Source: Stereocaulon alpinum (Eukaryota; Ascomycota; Lecanoromycetes; Lecanorales; Stereocaulaceae). Taken from it: a DNA stretch of 64,000 nucleotides. The stretch lies in assembly GCA_018257865.1 (NCBI GenBank), contig JAEUBA010000033.1:186001-250000 (forward strand). Reading direction: 5' to 3'. The position numbers were made by a program, and so were the translations under genes. Of this stretch, positions 45,928 through 58,303 are shown in pieces (the stretch's first letter is position 1; each line of letters starts with the position of its first letter). The notes below the pieces were generated by a model. It was not told the origin of the DNA and ran no database searches. It saw only the letters and a list, made by a program, of their open reading frames with translations.

Positions 45928-47002
45928 TCACTTCGCTATAGCGGGCGAAGCAGCCTTAGACTTCCATCTCCCACCATACCACACTTCTCTTGGACGAGTC
46001 TCCTCCGTCATGCCCCAAATCTTCCACGAGCTCTCATTTCCGTTCAACATCATCTTCTGCATCACCAAGTACTCGACCACTTCGTTCTGTTGGTCGTTTG
46101 AGTCTTCCATCACTGTCTCTTCCTTCCCGTTCTGGCCTTTCAAGTTTCTTTTCAAGCTTTGTAGAGATCTTATCCGCACAACGACCTGATACAGCGCCGA
46201 GGCATCCATATCGGGCAAGCTTACTATTCTCGTACTAACGATGCGAGGACGTCCAATGTACCTTTGTAGTGTCCAGACCATTTTCTCGTCAGGTCGTCGT
46301 GAGTTTATACGGCGCCGGAGAGAGGTGGTGATGCCATCAAGGCACGTGCTTTTTATGGACTCAATGTCGCCACTGGTTTTATGGGAGCAGGAATTCAGTC
46401 AAATGCTTGCTGCAGGCGTGGTTAGAGGAGAGCTTACGTGGCAAGGGCAGTGTATATCTTTTCATACATGACTTGTGCCATGGGTCCGATCTTTCGACGG
46501 TCGAGTTTAGGTCGAGGTTTGCCTTTCTTTGAGAAAAACTTGTAGAAGATCATCCTGTGCTCGGTCAATATAAGCGCACAAAAAGCAGGGAAGTAGTGCC
46601 TGGAAGGCTGTATACCCAGAAATGCTTGCCCACTTCTGCTTCACCCAATGCCATTCCAAGTCCATCCGTTTCCTAGTTTCACGGAGTATGGAAGGTCTTT
46701 TAGCACTAGTGGGCCTGACGAAGGTCCCTGCAGTCGGTGGTCAGCTGCCTGCGGAGGCATTGCGTAGCGCGATGTGAGACCATACCCGGGAGAAGACCCA
46801 GATCCCCTCGAGTCACTTTGTCCTTGTTGGCCGTGTTGGCCGCCTGGGCGTGTGCTTCGTGTCTTTGGACAGCCATACTCTTCCGGGCCGCGTTCCTTTG
46901 GCCGCTTGGCTGAAGATGGAGTGAGCGCACCGGCCAAGTACGTCTCCGGGGATATAGGAAGGGCATTAAAGGTCGCCATCTGGCGGGCTGCTGCAGGGTC
47001 AT
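45928..47002 (-). CDS. mitochondrial mL45/MBA1-like protein (Tim44-like fold)
   Basis: Four exons (47002-46786, 46727-46616, 46554-46438, 46372-45928) give 296 residues. The first ~45 residues are Arg-rich without acidic residues, a mitochondrial presequence. 'KDKVTRGDLGLLPG' leads to 'TFVRPTSAKRPSILRE', then a helical segment. A Tim44-like alpha/beta domain follows ('IGPMAQVMYEKIYTALATGD', 'RIVSTRIVSLPDMDASALYQ', 'VVVRIRSLQSL'). Relatives (mL45 of the mitoribosome, yeast Mba1) bind the ribosome exit site and the inner membrane for insertion of mitochondrial proteins; this role is inferred. Reading frame 1 of exon 1 is misleading: only the frame starting MTLQQPARWRPLMPF joins correctly. An in-frame Met at 47023 is an alternative start. 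Confidence 0.75.
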
Positions 47003-47337
47003 GTTCCTGATGCAATCGATCATTGCCGACCAGCGTGATCAACAGAGCCGTTGGAAGGAAAAGTACGTCTCCTTGCAAGGCTGAAGGTCCAAGCTTTCAC
47101 TAGCGCGCGGGCATGATTTGCAGATACCAGGGTACGTAGAACTAAGGTAAGTTACTGTACGTACCAGTGTACCGGGCAAAGGACAGCGAGACCCTTGTCG
47201 ACTCCGGAGAAGGCCCCCACCATTAACGACCTACCGTACTACGCAACACCTACACTACCACCACCTTCTCAAGGCAAGGCAAAGCAAACCTTATTCATTT
47301 CAATTGCCCATACACACTACCTAACCTCTATGCAAAT
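47003..47337. other. divergent region mL45-like / EOS1
   Basis: 335 bp that must hold both promoters and the unresolved 5' end of EOS1. The EOS1 frame is open back to 47227 but contains no ATG; a TAA closes it at 47224-47226. Confidence 0.5.
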
Positions 47338-48235
47338 GTGGCAGCACTGGCGTCTCCACCTCCTCCCAGCTACGAGGCCATCTCTTCTTCCCTGCCGGTA
47401 AAGCACCATGCAGCAATTTCAAACGCCCTGCACCCCCGCGTCGCGGTCCTGTTAGGCGTCAACGCTAAATGGTACATCCCTCTACTTATATGCCGTGCCC
47501 TCAGCACTGCTCCTGCTGTGTGGTGGGGGCTACGATGTGCGTTGACCTTCTTGGGAGAGTTGCTGCTCAGTGATGGGGACGGGGAAGGAGCATGGGAGCT
47601 CGCCTGGAGTGTGGAGAAGAGGTTTAGGGTTACCGAGGTGTTTCTGGCTATTCTATGGGTACGATGGGTGTTGAAGCACGATGGGCCAGACTGATGATTG
47701 TAGTGCTCTGCGGCGGCATATCTATCGTATTTCTTCACGGACTGTTTGATGTCACGATGGTAGGCCATCTTCCAACCCCTCGAACTCAAGGAATGGATGA
47801 CTGATGCTTGCAGGCTTCTATTCTATACCCCACCCGCGACTCTTGTCCGACTTCTTACAACCAACTTCTTGATCGCCTATATCACGTCTTGGGTGCTCTA
47901 TCTGTCCGGCGCTTCGGAGGATCCGCGTATGCTCCTTCCTGCTTGGGTCTCTATTGCTACGGTATATGATGGCTCCGATGATGAACAGTACGACGGCTAA
48001 TCCTTCCAAGACTCTCACAATGATCTACCACGTAACGCAGCGCAAGATTAATATCAAAAAGGAGACTTCGGCGTCTATTGGTGTCTTCTCGTTAGCTAGC
48101 TTCATCAGCTTGTGTACATTACTTCTCCAGTTGCATCTGACGAGGGAAAATGACCCGGTAGTGCCATTCTTCTCCATGCTGAAAGGAGTTTGGAACTATG
48201 TCAAGGGTTCAGAGAGGCTTCTCGCTTCTCTCTAG
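47338..48235 (+). CDS. EOS1: EOS1-type ER membrane protein (5' end unresolved)
   Basis: Four exons: about 47338-47658, then 47704-47759, 47814-47961 and 48011-48235 (phases close from exon 1 on). Eos1 is an ER membrane protein linked to N-glycosylation and oxidative-stress tolerance in yeast. Sequence: 'LHPRVAVLLGVNAKWYIPLL' and 'CRALSTAPAVWWGLRCALTF', then 'YLSYFFTDCLMSRWL', 'RLLTTNFLIAYITSWVLYLS' and 'LLLQLHLTREN', all family hallmarks, with about four membrane segments. Problem: the coding frame has no ATG before the first conserved block. Either a small upstream exon supplies it, a non-ATG start is used, or there is a frameshift near 47330, where ATGCAAATG lies in another frame. Confidence 0.82.
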
Positions 48236-48620
48236 GTGATGTATAGATCAACATCAGTGCCGTTCGAGTGGCGTCAGTAGCGGCTGTAGACGCAGAGCTT
48301 TCACCTGCACGGCTGCACATCGCTCGAGATCAATTATGGTATTTCTTGAGCTTTCACTGTAAAGACTGACGGACTATGCCGAACAACCCCGGCATACATC
48401 TCGTAATTGACGCATGTCTCGTAAAGCAAGACAGCCTTCTCTCATCATTCCCTTTATCAATACACGCTTAAGGGGTATCTACCAACGCCCCAACGCGCGC
48501 CTTCGCTTGACCTGTGCCCCACCAGCGCAAGAAGTAAGAAGTAGGAAAGAATCGGCTTGTCGAAAGCACTTCTATTGGTACGCTGAGGGAGAGCGTCGTG
48601 CGGGGCGTGGTTGATAGGGT
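48236..48620. other. convergent 3' region EOS1 / SUI1
   Basis: 385 bp between the stop codons of two convergent genes. Nothing else seen. Confidence 0.45.
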
Positions 48621-49313
48621 TTAAAACCCATGGACCTAGGGTGACAGATCAGTTCAAGCCGCATATCCTTCAGCTGTGAGTGGCCTACCTTGATGGTTTT
48701 AGCATCAAGCTCCAACCCTTCCTTCTTATCGACCAGGAATTCTTGTACGTCCTTGCGCTGATCCCCTTGGAGCTGGATCACCTCGCCCATCTCTGTGTCG
48801 TTGACGATTGTGCCATTGCAGGCTAGGTAGGAAGGAGTCAATACCACTATGATTTTCACAAGGTATCATGGCGGCTCACCAAACTTCTTCTTAATCACCT
48901 TGAGGATCTTCTTCTGATCAAATTTTTTGGGGAGACCCTGGACAGTAGTCAAGGTCTTACGACCATTGCGCTCTAGTGGACATAATGTTAGACTGATTCC
49001 ACGGTATCTCTAATGGCATGCTGCTGTGTGCGAATTACGCTGAATCCGGATATGGATGTAGTTTTGAGACTGCTTGGTCTCCCCAGTATCTTCGTCGGCT
49101 TCGGCGAAGGGGTCTATTATCGTCAAATCAGCAGAGCCCGCTAGATAAGGAATGGGATCATTGGAGAAATGTAGGTGATATCTCTGAACCCTAGCGGGAA
49201 GCGATGGTAATAGAGTGCTTAAAAGTGGCCAAACATTGCTCAATTGTTGGAGGTGTTGCACAGAAAGCCATGGAATATTGCTTACCGAAGGTCTTGAGGT
49301 TTTCGATGGACAT
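48621..49313 (-). CDS. SUI1: translation initiation factor eIF1 (SUI1)
   Basis: Five exons (49313-49286, 49113-49039, 48972-48880, 48822-48689, 48635-48621) give 114 residues, the normal eIF1 length. eIF1 binds the 40S P-site region and enforces AUG selection. The N-terminus MSIENLKTFDPFAEADED and the core 'QRNGRKTLTTVQGLPKKFD', 'ACNGTIVNDTEMGEVIQLQG' and 'RKDVQEFL' are diagnostic. The last exon encodes only Val-His-Gly-Phe and the stop, matching the invariant eIF1 C-terminus. Introns are 172, 66, 57 and 53 bp. Long first introns are common in highly expressed fungal translation genes. Confidence 0.95.
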
Positions 49314-49787
49314 AAACTCGTGTGTTTGCGGTGAATGTTAGGGTGGTGTTTGTATGACAAGCTAGATTGATGCTGCGATGCAGTATGGCGTCTGTGGACT
49401 TTGCTTGGTGTGGAGTGGAGACAGTGTGATTGTTTGAGAGAGGAAGAAGACGCAAGTGTCAGAGGAGGGGTCTAAATGCGAATGCCAAGGCCGGAGAGTT
49501 GTTGGCCGACCACTCAGAATCATCATGGTCTGTGACTACAGATTGCCACATTACTCACAATAAGTCACTCGTCAATTGTACTGGATATCTATATTAGCCA
49601 TTCAAGACATGGTGTCAAGTGGTGCTATTTCTGCCTCAATAAAACTTTTAAACACAGCATTAAAAGCCACTGCCACCGAACACAATCAATAACGCATCCT
49701 CAGCATCGCCACTGATCATACCATATATACAAGGTATGTAGCTTTATCATCTCAAACGCTAGACAGGAACACTGTCATATGCAAGGT
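49314..49787. other. intergenic SU11-Asterix region
   Basis: 474 bp upstream of SUI1 and downstream of the Asterix-family gene, both on minus. It presumably holds the SUI1 promoter. No repeat or RNA gene seen. Confidence 0.45.
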
Positions 49788-50479
49788 TCATGATGGTGGA
49801 GCAACAGGAGATGCCTCGGTGCCAGTCGCGCGGGTTGTCCCCGGCGGCGGCATGAATAATGGCAAATACGTCTGGAGATGATCAGAACAAAGTTGAGCGG
49901 GTCCTTTGGCTTGAGAAGAAGGGCTGCTTACCGTCGCTAGCCCCAACACTATATACCACAAGTAGTTAGAGACTGAAAAGAGAGACATAGGAGATAGAAA
50001 AAGCTTACAGGCCATTCCAGCAGACAGGTAGCCTGGGGTGCTAGCCTTTTTCGCCTGTTCGGGTGTTTGAGCGAGCCATGTCTGTACAGCAAACACGAAT
50101 GATGCCCTGTAATTGGTCAGATGTTACAGACAGGCAGCCTTCCTTCTCGGACATACCAGCCGATCATCCTGATAGTAAGAAGGCAGGAATGAGTGATTAC
50201 TTCGAACATTGAGGCTGCACGTGCTTGCTTACTTGTTGCGTGTGAACATCTGAAAACATTAGTCAAATGAACAGACGTTTGCAAGAAATGGAAAATCCTT
50301 CTCACAGCGACCATTGGCAATGTTGAAGCCATAGTACTGGCAACATCGTTGTCTGATTCCTTCGTCCAAGGGTCTTTGTATGGGATGACTAATATTCAAT
50401 CAATTCTGTCCCTGAGCAGAACGGCTGAAGCAGAGGCCATACTTAGATCCTCTCTCCGCATGTCCTTCTTTGAAGCCAT
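49788..50479 (-). CDS. Asterix-family (UPF0139) ER membrane protein
   Basis: Seven exons (50479-50443, 50388-50306, 50249-50233, 50168-50157, 50106-50009, 49948-49932, 49871-49788) give 115 residues. Three exons are tiny (17, 12 and 17 nt) but each is needed to rebuild 'MFTRNKMIGW' and 'GLATTYLPLFMPPP'. Family knowledge: human Asterix with CCDC47 forms the PAT complex, an intramembrane chaperone for multi-pass proteins in the ER. Sequence: a charged N-terminus, then 'NDVASTMASTLPMVAMFTRN', a first membrane segment with 'SFVFAVQTWLAQTPEQ' and a second ending 'LPLFMPPP'. Reading through the 60-bp intron 5 (49949-50008) in frame is possible but inserts residues foreign to the family. Confidence 0.85.
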
Positions 50480-50848
50480 AGCCAATAGTGTTGTATGGTT
50501 GCTGGTCGATAGTAGAGCTTGATGTTCCACCCTGTGAGAGAGCAAGGATCTTCGAACAGGGGTCCAGTCCAGTCCAAGCGCTCGACCCGTTCCGTTCGGC
50601 CAACTGCCAACTGGGCAAGGTCTACCTAAAGTCTAATGACCCCGGGCCAAGCAGCAGCTCCCACTCTCCGAGCATTCTGCGCAATTGAGGCACAGGCCGA
50701 TAAAGCTTCGCCTACCTTCATACATACCTTACCTATCTTACCGAATATTCATTGCTTCTTCCTTGACGACATCAGACTCGGCGCTTGCTGTATCCATGCG
50801 AAACACTACGCCACCTCCGCCCGTCAATCTCGGCAACATGACAGAACG
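50480..50848. promoter_or_regulatory. divergent promoter region Asterix / MED12
   Basis: 369 bp between two start codons facing apart. The MED12 frame is open upstream to 50636, but the first Met with a family-like context is 50849. No motif identified. Confidence 0.4.
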
Positions 50849-53800
50849 ATGACCAGCTATGAACCGCCATGCCCTGGCGGCACTCGAGCCTTTCCCCAGC
50901 CTTCCAGTCGCATAACCACGCAGACCTTCCAGCCAACACCAAGGTCATGGCCGCGCCAGAACCTCATCCAGACCCCCAATGCGCCGGTAACGCCTCGGGA
51001 TGCCTCGGAGCCTGCCCTCAAGAGACAGAAGTTGGATGATACAGTCAGGAACTTAGACAGAGTCGTTGCTGGAAACATAAGGAATGCTTCGTCCGATGGT
51101 ACGCCTGGCAGCAAAGGGGTGCCATCAATTGGTGTTATGGACGACGGAATAGAGACAGATGACCAGGAGGCAGAGCCCCAAGTCCACCAACCCCCACTGC
51201 TTCCACTTCGACCAAGCAGAGACTCGCAGACTAGGGATCTTCGCCATAGATGCGCTCTCGCCATCGAAAGAGCTGCCAGGAGAGACGCGGTTCAGATCAA
51301 ACCCTACGCTCCCGAGCCACCAGCTTTCGCTCCACGCTTTCACGAAGGTGGTCTGTACTCGACGCATCTCTAGAAGAACTCATTTGCTAACGCGTAGATT
51401 TCTAGGGTCTGCGGACTTCTTTCCATGGACGGGACATCGTCCGGAAGACGTGCTTACTGAGCAGACCACTAAGTCGGGCTTCTACGACAAGTTGCAGGTC
51501 TCTCACAACGAGTCAACGACTGCCAGGCCATCTGTTTGGTCAAGCCTCAAGCACAAATCGGGTATCCCAGTATTATCTCAACTCTTCGTCTCGGCACTCG
51601 ACCAGCGGCAGATTCATGGGACAATCACTACGAATACTACATTCAAGCCTCCGCCTAGAGTAACACTGACGGATACCAAACGAGAGGCCTGGCTTCGAGA
51701 TCTTGCAAACCCGTCGATACCTTTACGTCGACTCAGTCGAACAATTCCGCACGGCATTCGTGGGAAGATACTGCTCGATCATTGCCTAAGCAAAGACATT
51801 CCAACATCCAGGGCTATCTGGCTAGCTAAATGCGTAGGCGCCAATGAGATTCGAGCCTTCAAGAGAAAAGGGACCGGAGGTGTATTCACTGTTGGTGGAG
51901 AAGCGAAATGGATCAAAGACTGGACGATAAACGTCCAGCAATTTCTCGAATCTATCATCAGCATTTGTGGTAGTATCGAATGGCGTGCTAAAATCAATTA
52001 TGGGTATGTGTTACTCCATCATACCGTAAGAGACATTGACTAACAAATTACTGTAGCTTGCGTCTGGCGTCGCACCTCTACTCCGAGTATCTCCTCGACC
52101 GAGAGCAATACTTGAGCTGGTTGATTAATTCCCTCCGTGATAGTGATTTAGACAGCCTGCCGATCTGGCTTCTGCTCATGCAGATACATCAGCAAGAAGT
52201 GCTCCAGCATAGACAGCGCGGAAGACGCTTGGCTGAAGGAATTTTGGAGCACTTACAGAATGTAAGTACTCACTACTGCCTACTTCACACATCCATAGCA
52301 AGTGACTTACAGTATCTTAGGCACACCTACCACCAAATCGAGAAGTATACGGCCCCATCCTAGGGCAGATTACCAAGCTCATAAAATCCATCATGCACGT
52401 GGCTCCCGCCTGCTTTCTCCTTCCTAGCTGTTGGAATAAATACCAAGACACTGTCAACAGCTGCCTAGGCGATAATGACGTTTATCTTCGAGTGTGCTTC
52501 GAAAGCCTTTCTAGACGAAATACGAACCTCCAGAGGCGTTTACCTCGGCAGCAACGATATCCTAGAAGTACTTGCCAAGGAAAAGTCATAGACATACTTG
52601 ATCAGCTATACACCGAGCACAATTTTGGCAGAATAGCAGGTGCTTGCCTCAGGATCACTCACGATCAGGATCTGCTTGTCAAAACATGTCTTGAATGGGC
52701 TGCCAGCGCTTATAGACTCGGGCATTTCAGGGCGTACGCTGCGGCGCGAATACTACGCATCTGGAACAAACATGGGGTCGAACTTCAGCAACCAATCTTC
52801 GACGTTCTGCATGCAAACCCATATCCAGTGGGGCTGAGAAGGCACGATGTCTACAAAGTGCTTGCGGAACTCGTGTCCTCCAGACACTTGTCTGTTGGCA
52901 GGTATCTTCAGTGGCTGATGGCTTGTGGGAAGTTGCAGGGTTCACATCAGCCTAGTCCTGTGAGTAGTACTTCTACCCTGACATCATCCTACTGGCTAAC
53001 AAATTTAGAATGGTCCATGTGATACAGGCTTTCTGCTTGAGATGCCTCTGCAGGGTCTCCCTCCTCACGTGCTCAATCTACGACACATGCTGCTCTCTAC
53101 GCTTGGCGTGTCCGTTGAGCAGGAGAGCAACAATATCTACGTGGTAAAGTCTATGATAGCAGAGCAGATCCCCAACTTCTTCAATGATGAAAACGTCACC
53201 TGCTCGTCAGTTATGTTAGATCATAATTACGCGTCCTTAAGCCAGACTGTCAAGTCTGCCATTGGTCGGTGGATTCGACAAACCCTAATATTGCGCCTCC
53301 GAGCACGTAACGGGACGGGCTCGGGCTCAGAAGATACTGATCTACCAATAGCGAGCATGAATGAAGCCGACTCTACGCTCATTACTATGCAACAATTTCA
53401 GGCCATTCGCGGTATATATGAAGAAATGGGAGAATATGCGTTCCTTGCAGACTTTCTCAAGCTGCTCTCCACCGAGGTACATGGCTCGGTCTTGACCGCC
53501 GTAGCGGACACTGTAAATCACTATTTCGATGTCTTCGATGCTATTGGTGCTGCTGATGATTTATTTCGGAGTTTGTGCCGCCATCAAGAAGATTTTTCGG
53601 GTCAGGATCTTGTCGAGAAGGGCTTACTCGAATCACTGATTGACCTAGGTTGTCGCGCTCCTAATGCAATACGAGACGTCCACCGGCTTCGGAAAGAGCT
53701 GTCTGCCTGCGTACTGAAGCCAGTCGCGGCAGCTTGCTCGCCTATATCAGATACTATGGTTGACGCAGTGCAATCATCGGAGCCCGCATTTGCTGATGAG

Positions 53801-55462
53801 ATGGACCAGATGCTAGCCAGTGGTACCAACATGGATGACCCAACCGTGGGTCGAGTGTTTGGCAGAATCGTAGCCCACCTGGAAACGTCGGTGCAAGAGT
53901 CAGATTGCTCAGTCGCTCGGATTTCGCAGCTGCTGGCCCGTGTGAGGGGTTTCGGGACCAAGACATTCGACGCACTGATTCACAAATGGCTTCCAACTTG
54001 GCTCCCATCTGACAGCCGACCAAAACTTACAGTCGTCCTTCCACCTATGATATGTTCCAAGATCGTCTCGCTAAAAACTATCATCAATGCAATCACGCAC
54101 AGCTTACACGACGGGGGCGACCAGGACGCTAACATTGTACTAGCGTTAGACACACTGGAGCTTGTTGCTGAAGCTCATTTTGAACGAATGCAATTGGTGG
54201 ACTACCGAAGGCACCGAATGCTTAGCCAGCTACATCGCCTTGTTCGAACGTCACCGGCTTCCCTTAACCCCATCATCGGTCTCGTCTTTAGGGCATGCTC
54301 AGCTGCAAAATCGTCTGTACGATCCCAGGCACGCAACCAGATCAAGAGCGAGTCAATACGTAGCCTGATAAGAGACGCTCTTCTACAGCGGAAGGAGTCC
54401 GAGTCCGAAACCGAAGCCGCCTTGGGCACATTGTTTCTCGATACCAGCACACTTAAGGTTGTTGGCGGATTGCTTAATCTAGAGCAAGAAGAAACGTCCA
54501 ACCCAAGCCTCAGCATGAGAATCATAGAGCTGCTAGATGCTACTAGCGATTTCAATATACCTCTTGCCCAACTGGAACTCAAAACAATCCTAGATTCAGC
54601 TATCGAGCCCACGGAGGTATCTACGAGAATCCTATCAGATACCCTGATCAAGAAGGCCAGATCTACAACAACTCCTCGTATCGAACTGTGGGCATCTCTT
54701 GTCTCCGAGCTTTCCATGAGCCAAGCAGCCTCAGTCCGAGAGAGAGCTGAGACCGAGTTGCTTTCTCAAGCCGTCAAGGAAACGACTTCAATGTCCGGAG
54801 AGAATGGGATTGCCGGCTTGGTCTTGATCGTTGAAGCGGCTGCCTTCAGCGTACCTGATACAGATACTTCCCCAATAGTAGACCGGATTGCCGAATGCCT
54901 CGTATCTCTCGCCGCCTCTCCAATCCTCGAAAAGCATCAGCATGTTTGGTCTGAATCAGACCCTGTCTCCCAACACATTGATGTGCTCCTCCGACTCCTT
55001 ACGATCCACCAAACAACCATACAGCACCCAAAGTTCTCCCAGCATACCCTCTTCCAGCTACTCATGTCCCTTGCGCTCCTTTCCATCCATGCTTTCCAAA
55101 GCCCTCATCCTACCTTATCCAATGACCTCTTCGACACACTCTCCCTCCTCTCCGACTGCCTTTCTGACGATACTCGCTCACGCTGCATCCGCACCCTGCG
55201 CGACTATCATCAGACAAGGGACCCTCGCCTACGATTTGTTTTTGGCTATGGTGAAATCGTCGAGAATGAATGGCTACAAATCATCACGAAGTCCGCGTCA
55301 ACTGCTGAGAGCAAACCCGATGGCACAGCAATTGCAATGACAATGATGCAACCTTATCCCATGCGTAGGTGGGAAATGATGCAAGATGCCACGCCCGTGG
55401 CTACCGAAAATGATACCAGCCTTAGCTTGACGCTGTTTGGAGCTAGGAAATCTGTTTTGTGA
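50849..55462 (+). CDS. SRB8: Mediator kinase-module subunit MED12/SRB8
   Basis: Five exons (50849-51354, 51398-52003, 52057-52261, 52321-52959, 53009-55462) give 1469 residues with all phases closing. Med12 activates Cdk8-cyclin C and tethers the kinase module to Mediator for RNA polymerase II control. Residues ~1-165 are Pro/Arg-rich and disordered. 'DFFPWTGHRPEDVLTEQ' and 'GFYDKLQVSHNES' open the conserved part. The MED12 signature 'SRTIPHGIRGKILLDHCLSK' and 'RAIWLAKCVGANEIRAFKRK' lies at ~285-330. The rest is helical repeat-like. The donor of intron 1 is ambiguous by a few residues (51355 preferred, GTACTC; weaker GT sites lie just upstream). It is convergent with RGD1. Confidence 0.93.
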
Positions 55463-55938
55463 AGCGTTTGGCGCCTTGGAGGAGTGATCGGGTTTTTCGA
55501 TCGCCCTATGTTTACGCTTGAATGACGACGTATGATTGCACGATCTGATTTGTTGATACCCTGGTACGATTGGATAGGCTTTAGCATTTAGCGATTCTGG
55601 GTGGGCTGGTGCATGACGCAGAAGGACAGGGAGCCTTGACTGCACTTCCCAACGCTATTTACGAATTTCCCTTTCAGCGTTAGCATAGCGATTTTCGCCT
55701 CGATGCCAGCCATGATCATATGTTGTACATGAAATGAAGCTTTGACGAATTATTGAGATCGGGGACTCTTGAACATGTTTCCAAGCTCCTTTGCCCTCCA
55801 AGCTCGAATTGCCAATATCCTGCAGACATACATGCGCTCTGTAACTATTGACAAAGAGAAAATTGCCCTTCGGCACGAATAGATTGACAAACATATCATC
55901 AAGCGTGATGACGGATTTTTCTTCAAGAAGCTTTGAGG
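55463..55938. other. convergent 3' region MED12 / RGD1
   Basis: 476 bp between two stop codons. Open frames here overlap the ends of the neighbours and show no homology. Confidence 0.45.
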
Positions 55939-58303
55939 CTAGTCGTCGTCGAAGATCTGGTAAGTATTCTGCAATATAGTGTCGATGACTCGGACTTGCC
56001 AACCTGCATCGGCGACGTTCGGGCCTGTGCCCATAAGTGTGGGTCTATGAAGACTGTCATTTAGGCTTCTTGCATTCATCGGTAAAGGATCATCATACCC
56101 AAAGATTATGGCTAAGTTCCCGGCGTTCATCCGGTTTGCGGCAGAGTGTTCTTGTACTCGATTCAGGTGCTACATGGGTGAGTGTTTTGTCTTGCGATTC
56201 GATTGGGAAGGAGAGGCTCACCAGTGTCAACGCCCTCAACGTGGCGTAGTTGGGGTCAGGCAAACTGTTGATGGTTGCATGCATGGAGTCACGGCGAGTG
56301 ATATCATCGTCAATACCTTTTGCCGAAACATGTCAGAGTAAGTTTTCAGATTGAGGCAAATGAACATAGACTTACGCGCAGCTTCAATGAAACCTTGATA
56401 ATGTTCCTTGGTCAACAGCGGCTCTGGTAAATCCCGGAAAAATTGCTTGAGTAATCCGGCAACGCTGTTAACGTCGTGGTAGAAGGCTTCTGGATTGCGA
56501 AAATCCAGTTGATTCGAATCTTTTGAAGGTCAGTTAACGTTCGATAGACACCACAACCCGATGAGAGATTTCGACGGACCGTTGTCAAAGATCGAGCGCA
56601 GCTTATTAACATGTGCAGAGGAACCAGAGAGTCTGTAAATACCCTCAACTTCCAAGCCATATAGATCGACGGCCTGGATACATTGATAGACCACCAAAGG
56701 AATAGCTGAACCGTCTCGCTTCAGCAGTTCTTCCAGGGAAACACCGAACACTGGTCTTAGCGCAGGTAGACTGCTATTGGAGCTGTTGCTTTGAAGATTG
56801 GACATGCCTAGAGGCACAAGTGGTTGCGCATAAAGGGGAGTAGAGGCCTGAGCTGGCGGCAGTTGTGGTGGGCCACCGGCGGTAGATGGGAACGTTTGAT
56901 CTTGTGGCGAATCACCAAGTTCGTTAGGTGGTGCAGAGTTTTGACCGAACGCTGAGGATGGTCCTGAGCTTTGAGGAAAACTCTGTCCCTGTAGAGGACC
57001 AGGTTGACCTGCCTGACCAGGAGCACTGAACGCAGATGGCTGCGGATGCGCAATGGGCTGCATCCGAGTGTTGACCGGAGGTGGAGGAGTCTGCTGCGAG
57101 GATGCGAGAGTCTATGACGCGATTAGTGCCTACAACGTGTACGTACCGGGAAAGTCTACGTACGGGATGCGGTTGATATCTTATGTCTCCCGTATTTCCA
57201 ACCTTCGAAGCGAAGCTAGCCACATAGTTGTTGAAATCTCTTCCATTATCTATGGAGGAGACGACCTCTCGTAGACTTCGCTTGCTCGGTTCTTGGTTTT
57301 TGAGAGGGCTGACGCAGGTCCCGTTGCTTAGGAGTAGTCGCTCATTGAAGGATGCTGGACAAGGTTAGCGTTAAGGAATTCGAGAGAGGATACTGCCAGG
57401 CATTGTACCAAACTTCTGCAGTTGAAGTGTTAAAGCCGAGTCGCATTCATTAATGAGGTCTTGCAATGCCCTGACGGCTTGCGGGCGGAGGCTGCTGACC
57501 AGCTCCTGTCGTTGACTCTTCGCAGTCTGCACTCGCGATTGGTAATCAGAGTCTGCCTGTTGAAGTTTTTTAAGTAGATCCTCTTCATGTTGAGCGGCAG
57601 ACTTTGGCCCCTTTAGACCGAATACCCGCCCAGATTGCTTGTCACCAGTACGAGCGCGGTCGTAATCTTCGGCCAAGGAATCGTACTTTGATTTCGCCTT
57701 CTCCATTAATGATTCTGCATCCTGCACCCTCTTCTCACTGGCCAGGCCGTTTTGCTTCCACTGCTTACGGCCGCGCTCCATGTTTACAGCAAGGTCATGC
57801 AAGTCCTCATGCATTTGGTGAAGTGACAGCGCAAATTGAACAGCATTGTCTGCCATAGTGTCATGGATCCGGATGATCTCATCGTAATTCTGGGCGTAGG
57901 AGCCTTGTCTATTGTCGGGACGTTTGGCTGACTCGTGGCTAGAACGACATAGCTTCTTGAGCCCTTGTGCTTGGTCTTCTTCAAGGGTTGACCTTTTCTT
58001 CAGAAAGGCCGCAAACTCTCTAGCTGATGCTATGCTTTGCTTCAGGCGATTCAGCAGTGTGTTGATTCCGATCTGTAACGGCGTCAGCGATCGAAAACCT
58101 CTTCATGTTGGTTCGAGACCAACATCAGACTGGAGGACGCTATCGACCACGGGAGTCGTCTCTTGTTCGGTGTACAGTGCTTTCCCACTGCTTGTGGGTA
58201 TGTTAGCTCCATTGAACCCTGGTCCGTTAGGAGCAAACGCAGAGACTGGAGGCTGAGCCGGCGCCTCAGAGGATGAGCGGTCAAGAGACTCCCTCTGCTC
58301 CAT
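55939..58303 (-). CDS. RGD1: F-BAR RhoGAP protein RGD1
   Basis: Eight exons: 58303-58124, 58072-57409, 57354-57164, 57111-56580, 56519-56376, 56316-56222, 56169-56099 and 56044-55939, giving 660 residues with closed phases. Rgd1 is a GTPase-activating protein for Rho3/Rho4-type GTPases that acts at growing tips and septa. The F-BAR domain (~60-300) opens with 'IGINTLLNRLKQSIASAREF' and 'KKRSTLEEDQAQGLKKL'. A Pro/Gln-rich linker follows. The RhoGAP domain (~468-660) has 'GIYRLSGS' with the Arg finger at ~505, then 'LLKQFFRDLPEPLLT' and 'AANRMNAGNLAIIFGP'. Intron 4 uses a GTCCGT donor, set by the conserved Phe-Asp-Asn-Asp junction. An in-frame Met at 58345 would add 14 residues. Confidence 0.93.

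Noticed and set aside
46641..47078. 145-codon minus frame as the mL45-like N-terminus
   Set aside because: It is in the wrong frame; the alternative frame gives a mitochondrial presequence and joins all four exons in phase.
49788..50096. Continuous 102-codon frame as a full gene
   Set aside because: Two introns interrupt the conserved Asterix sequence; the read-through adds residues foreign to the family and loses the upstream exons.
58107..58123. GTTGGTTCGAGACCAAC looks like a tRNA T-arm
   Set aside because: It lies in intron 1 of RGD1 and no acceptor stem, D-arm or anticodon arm can be built around it on either strand.
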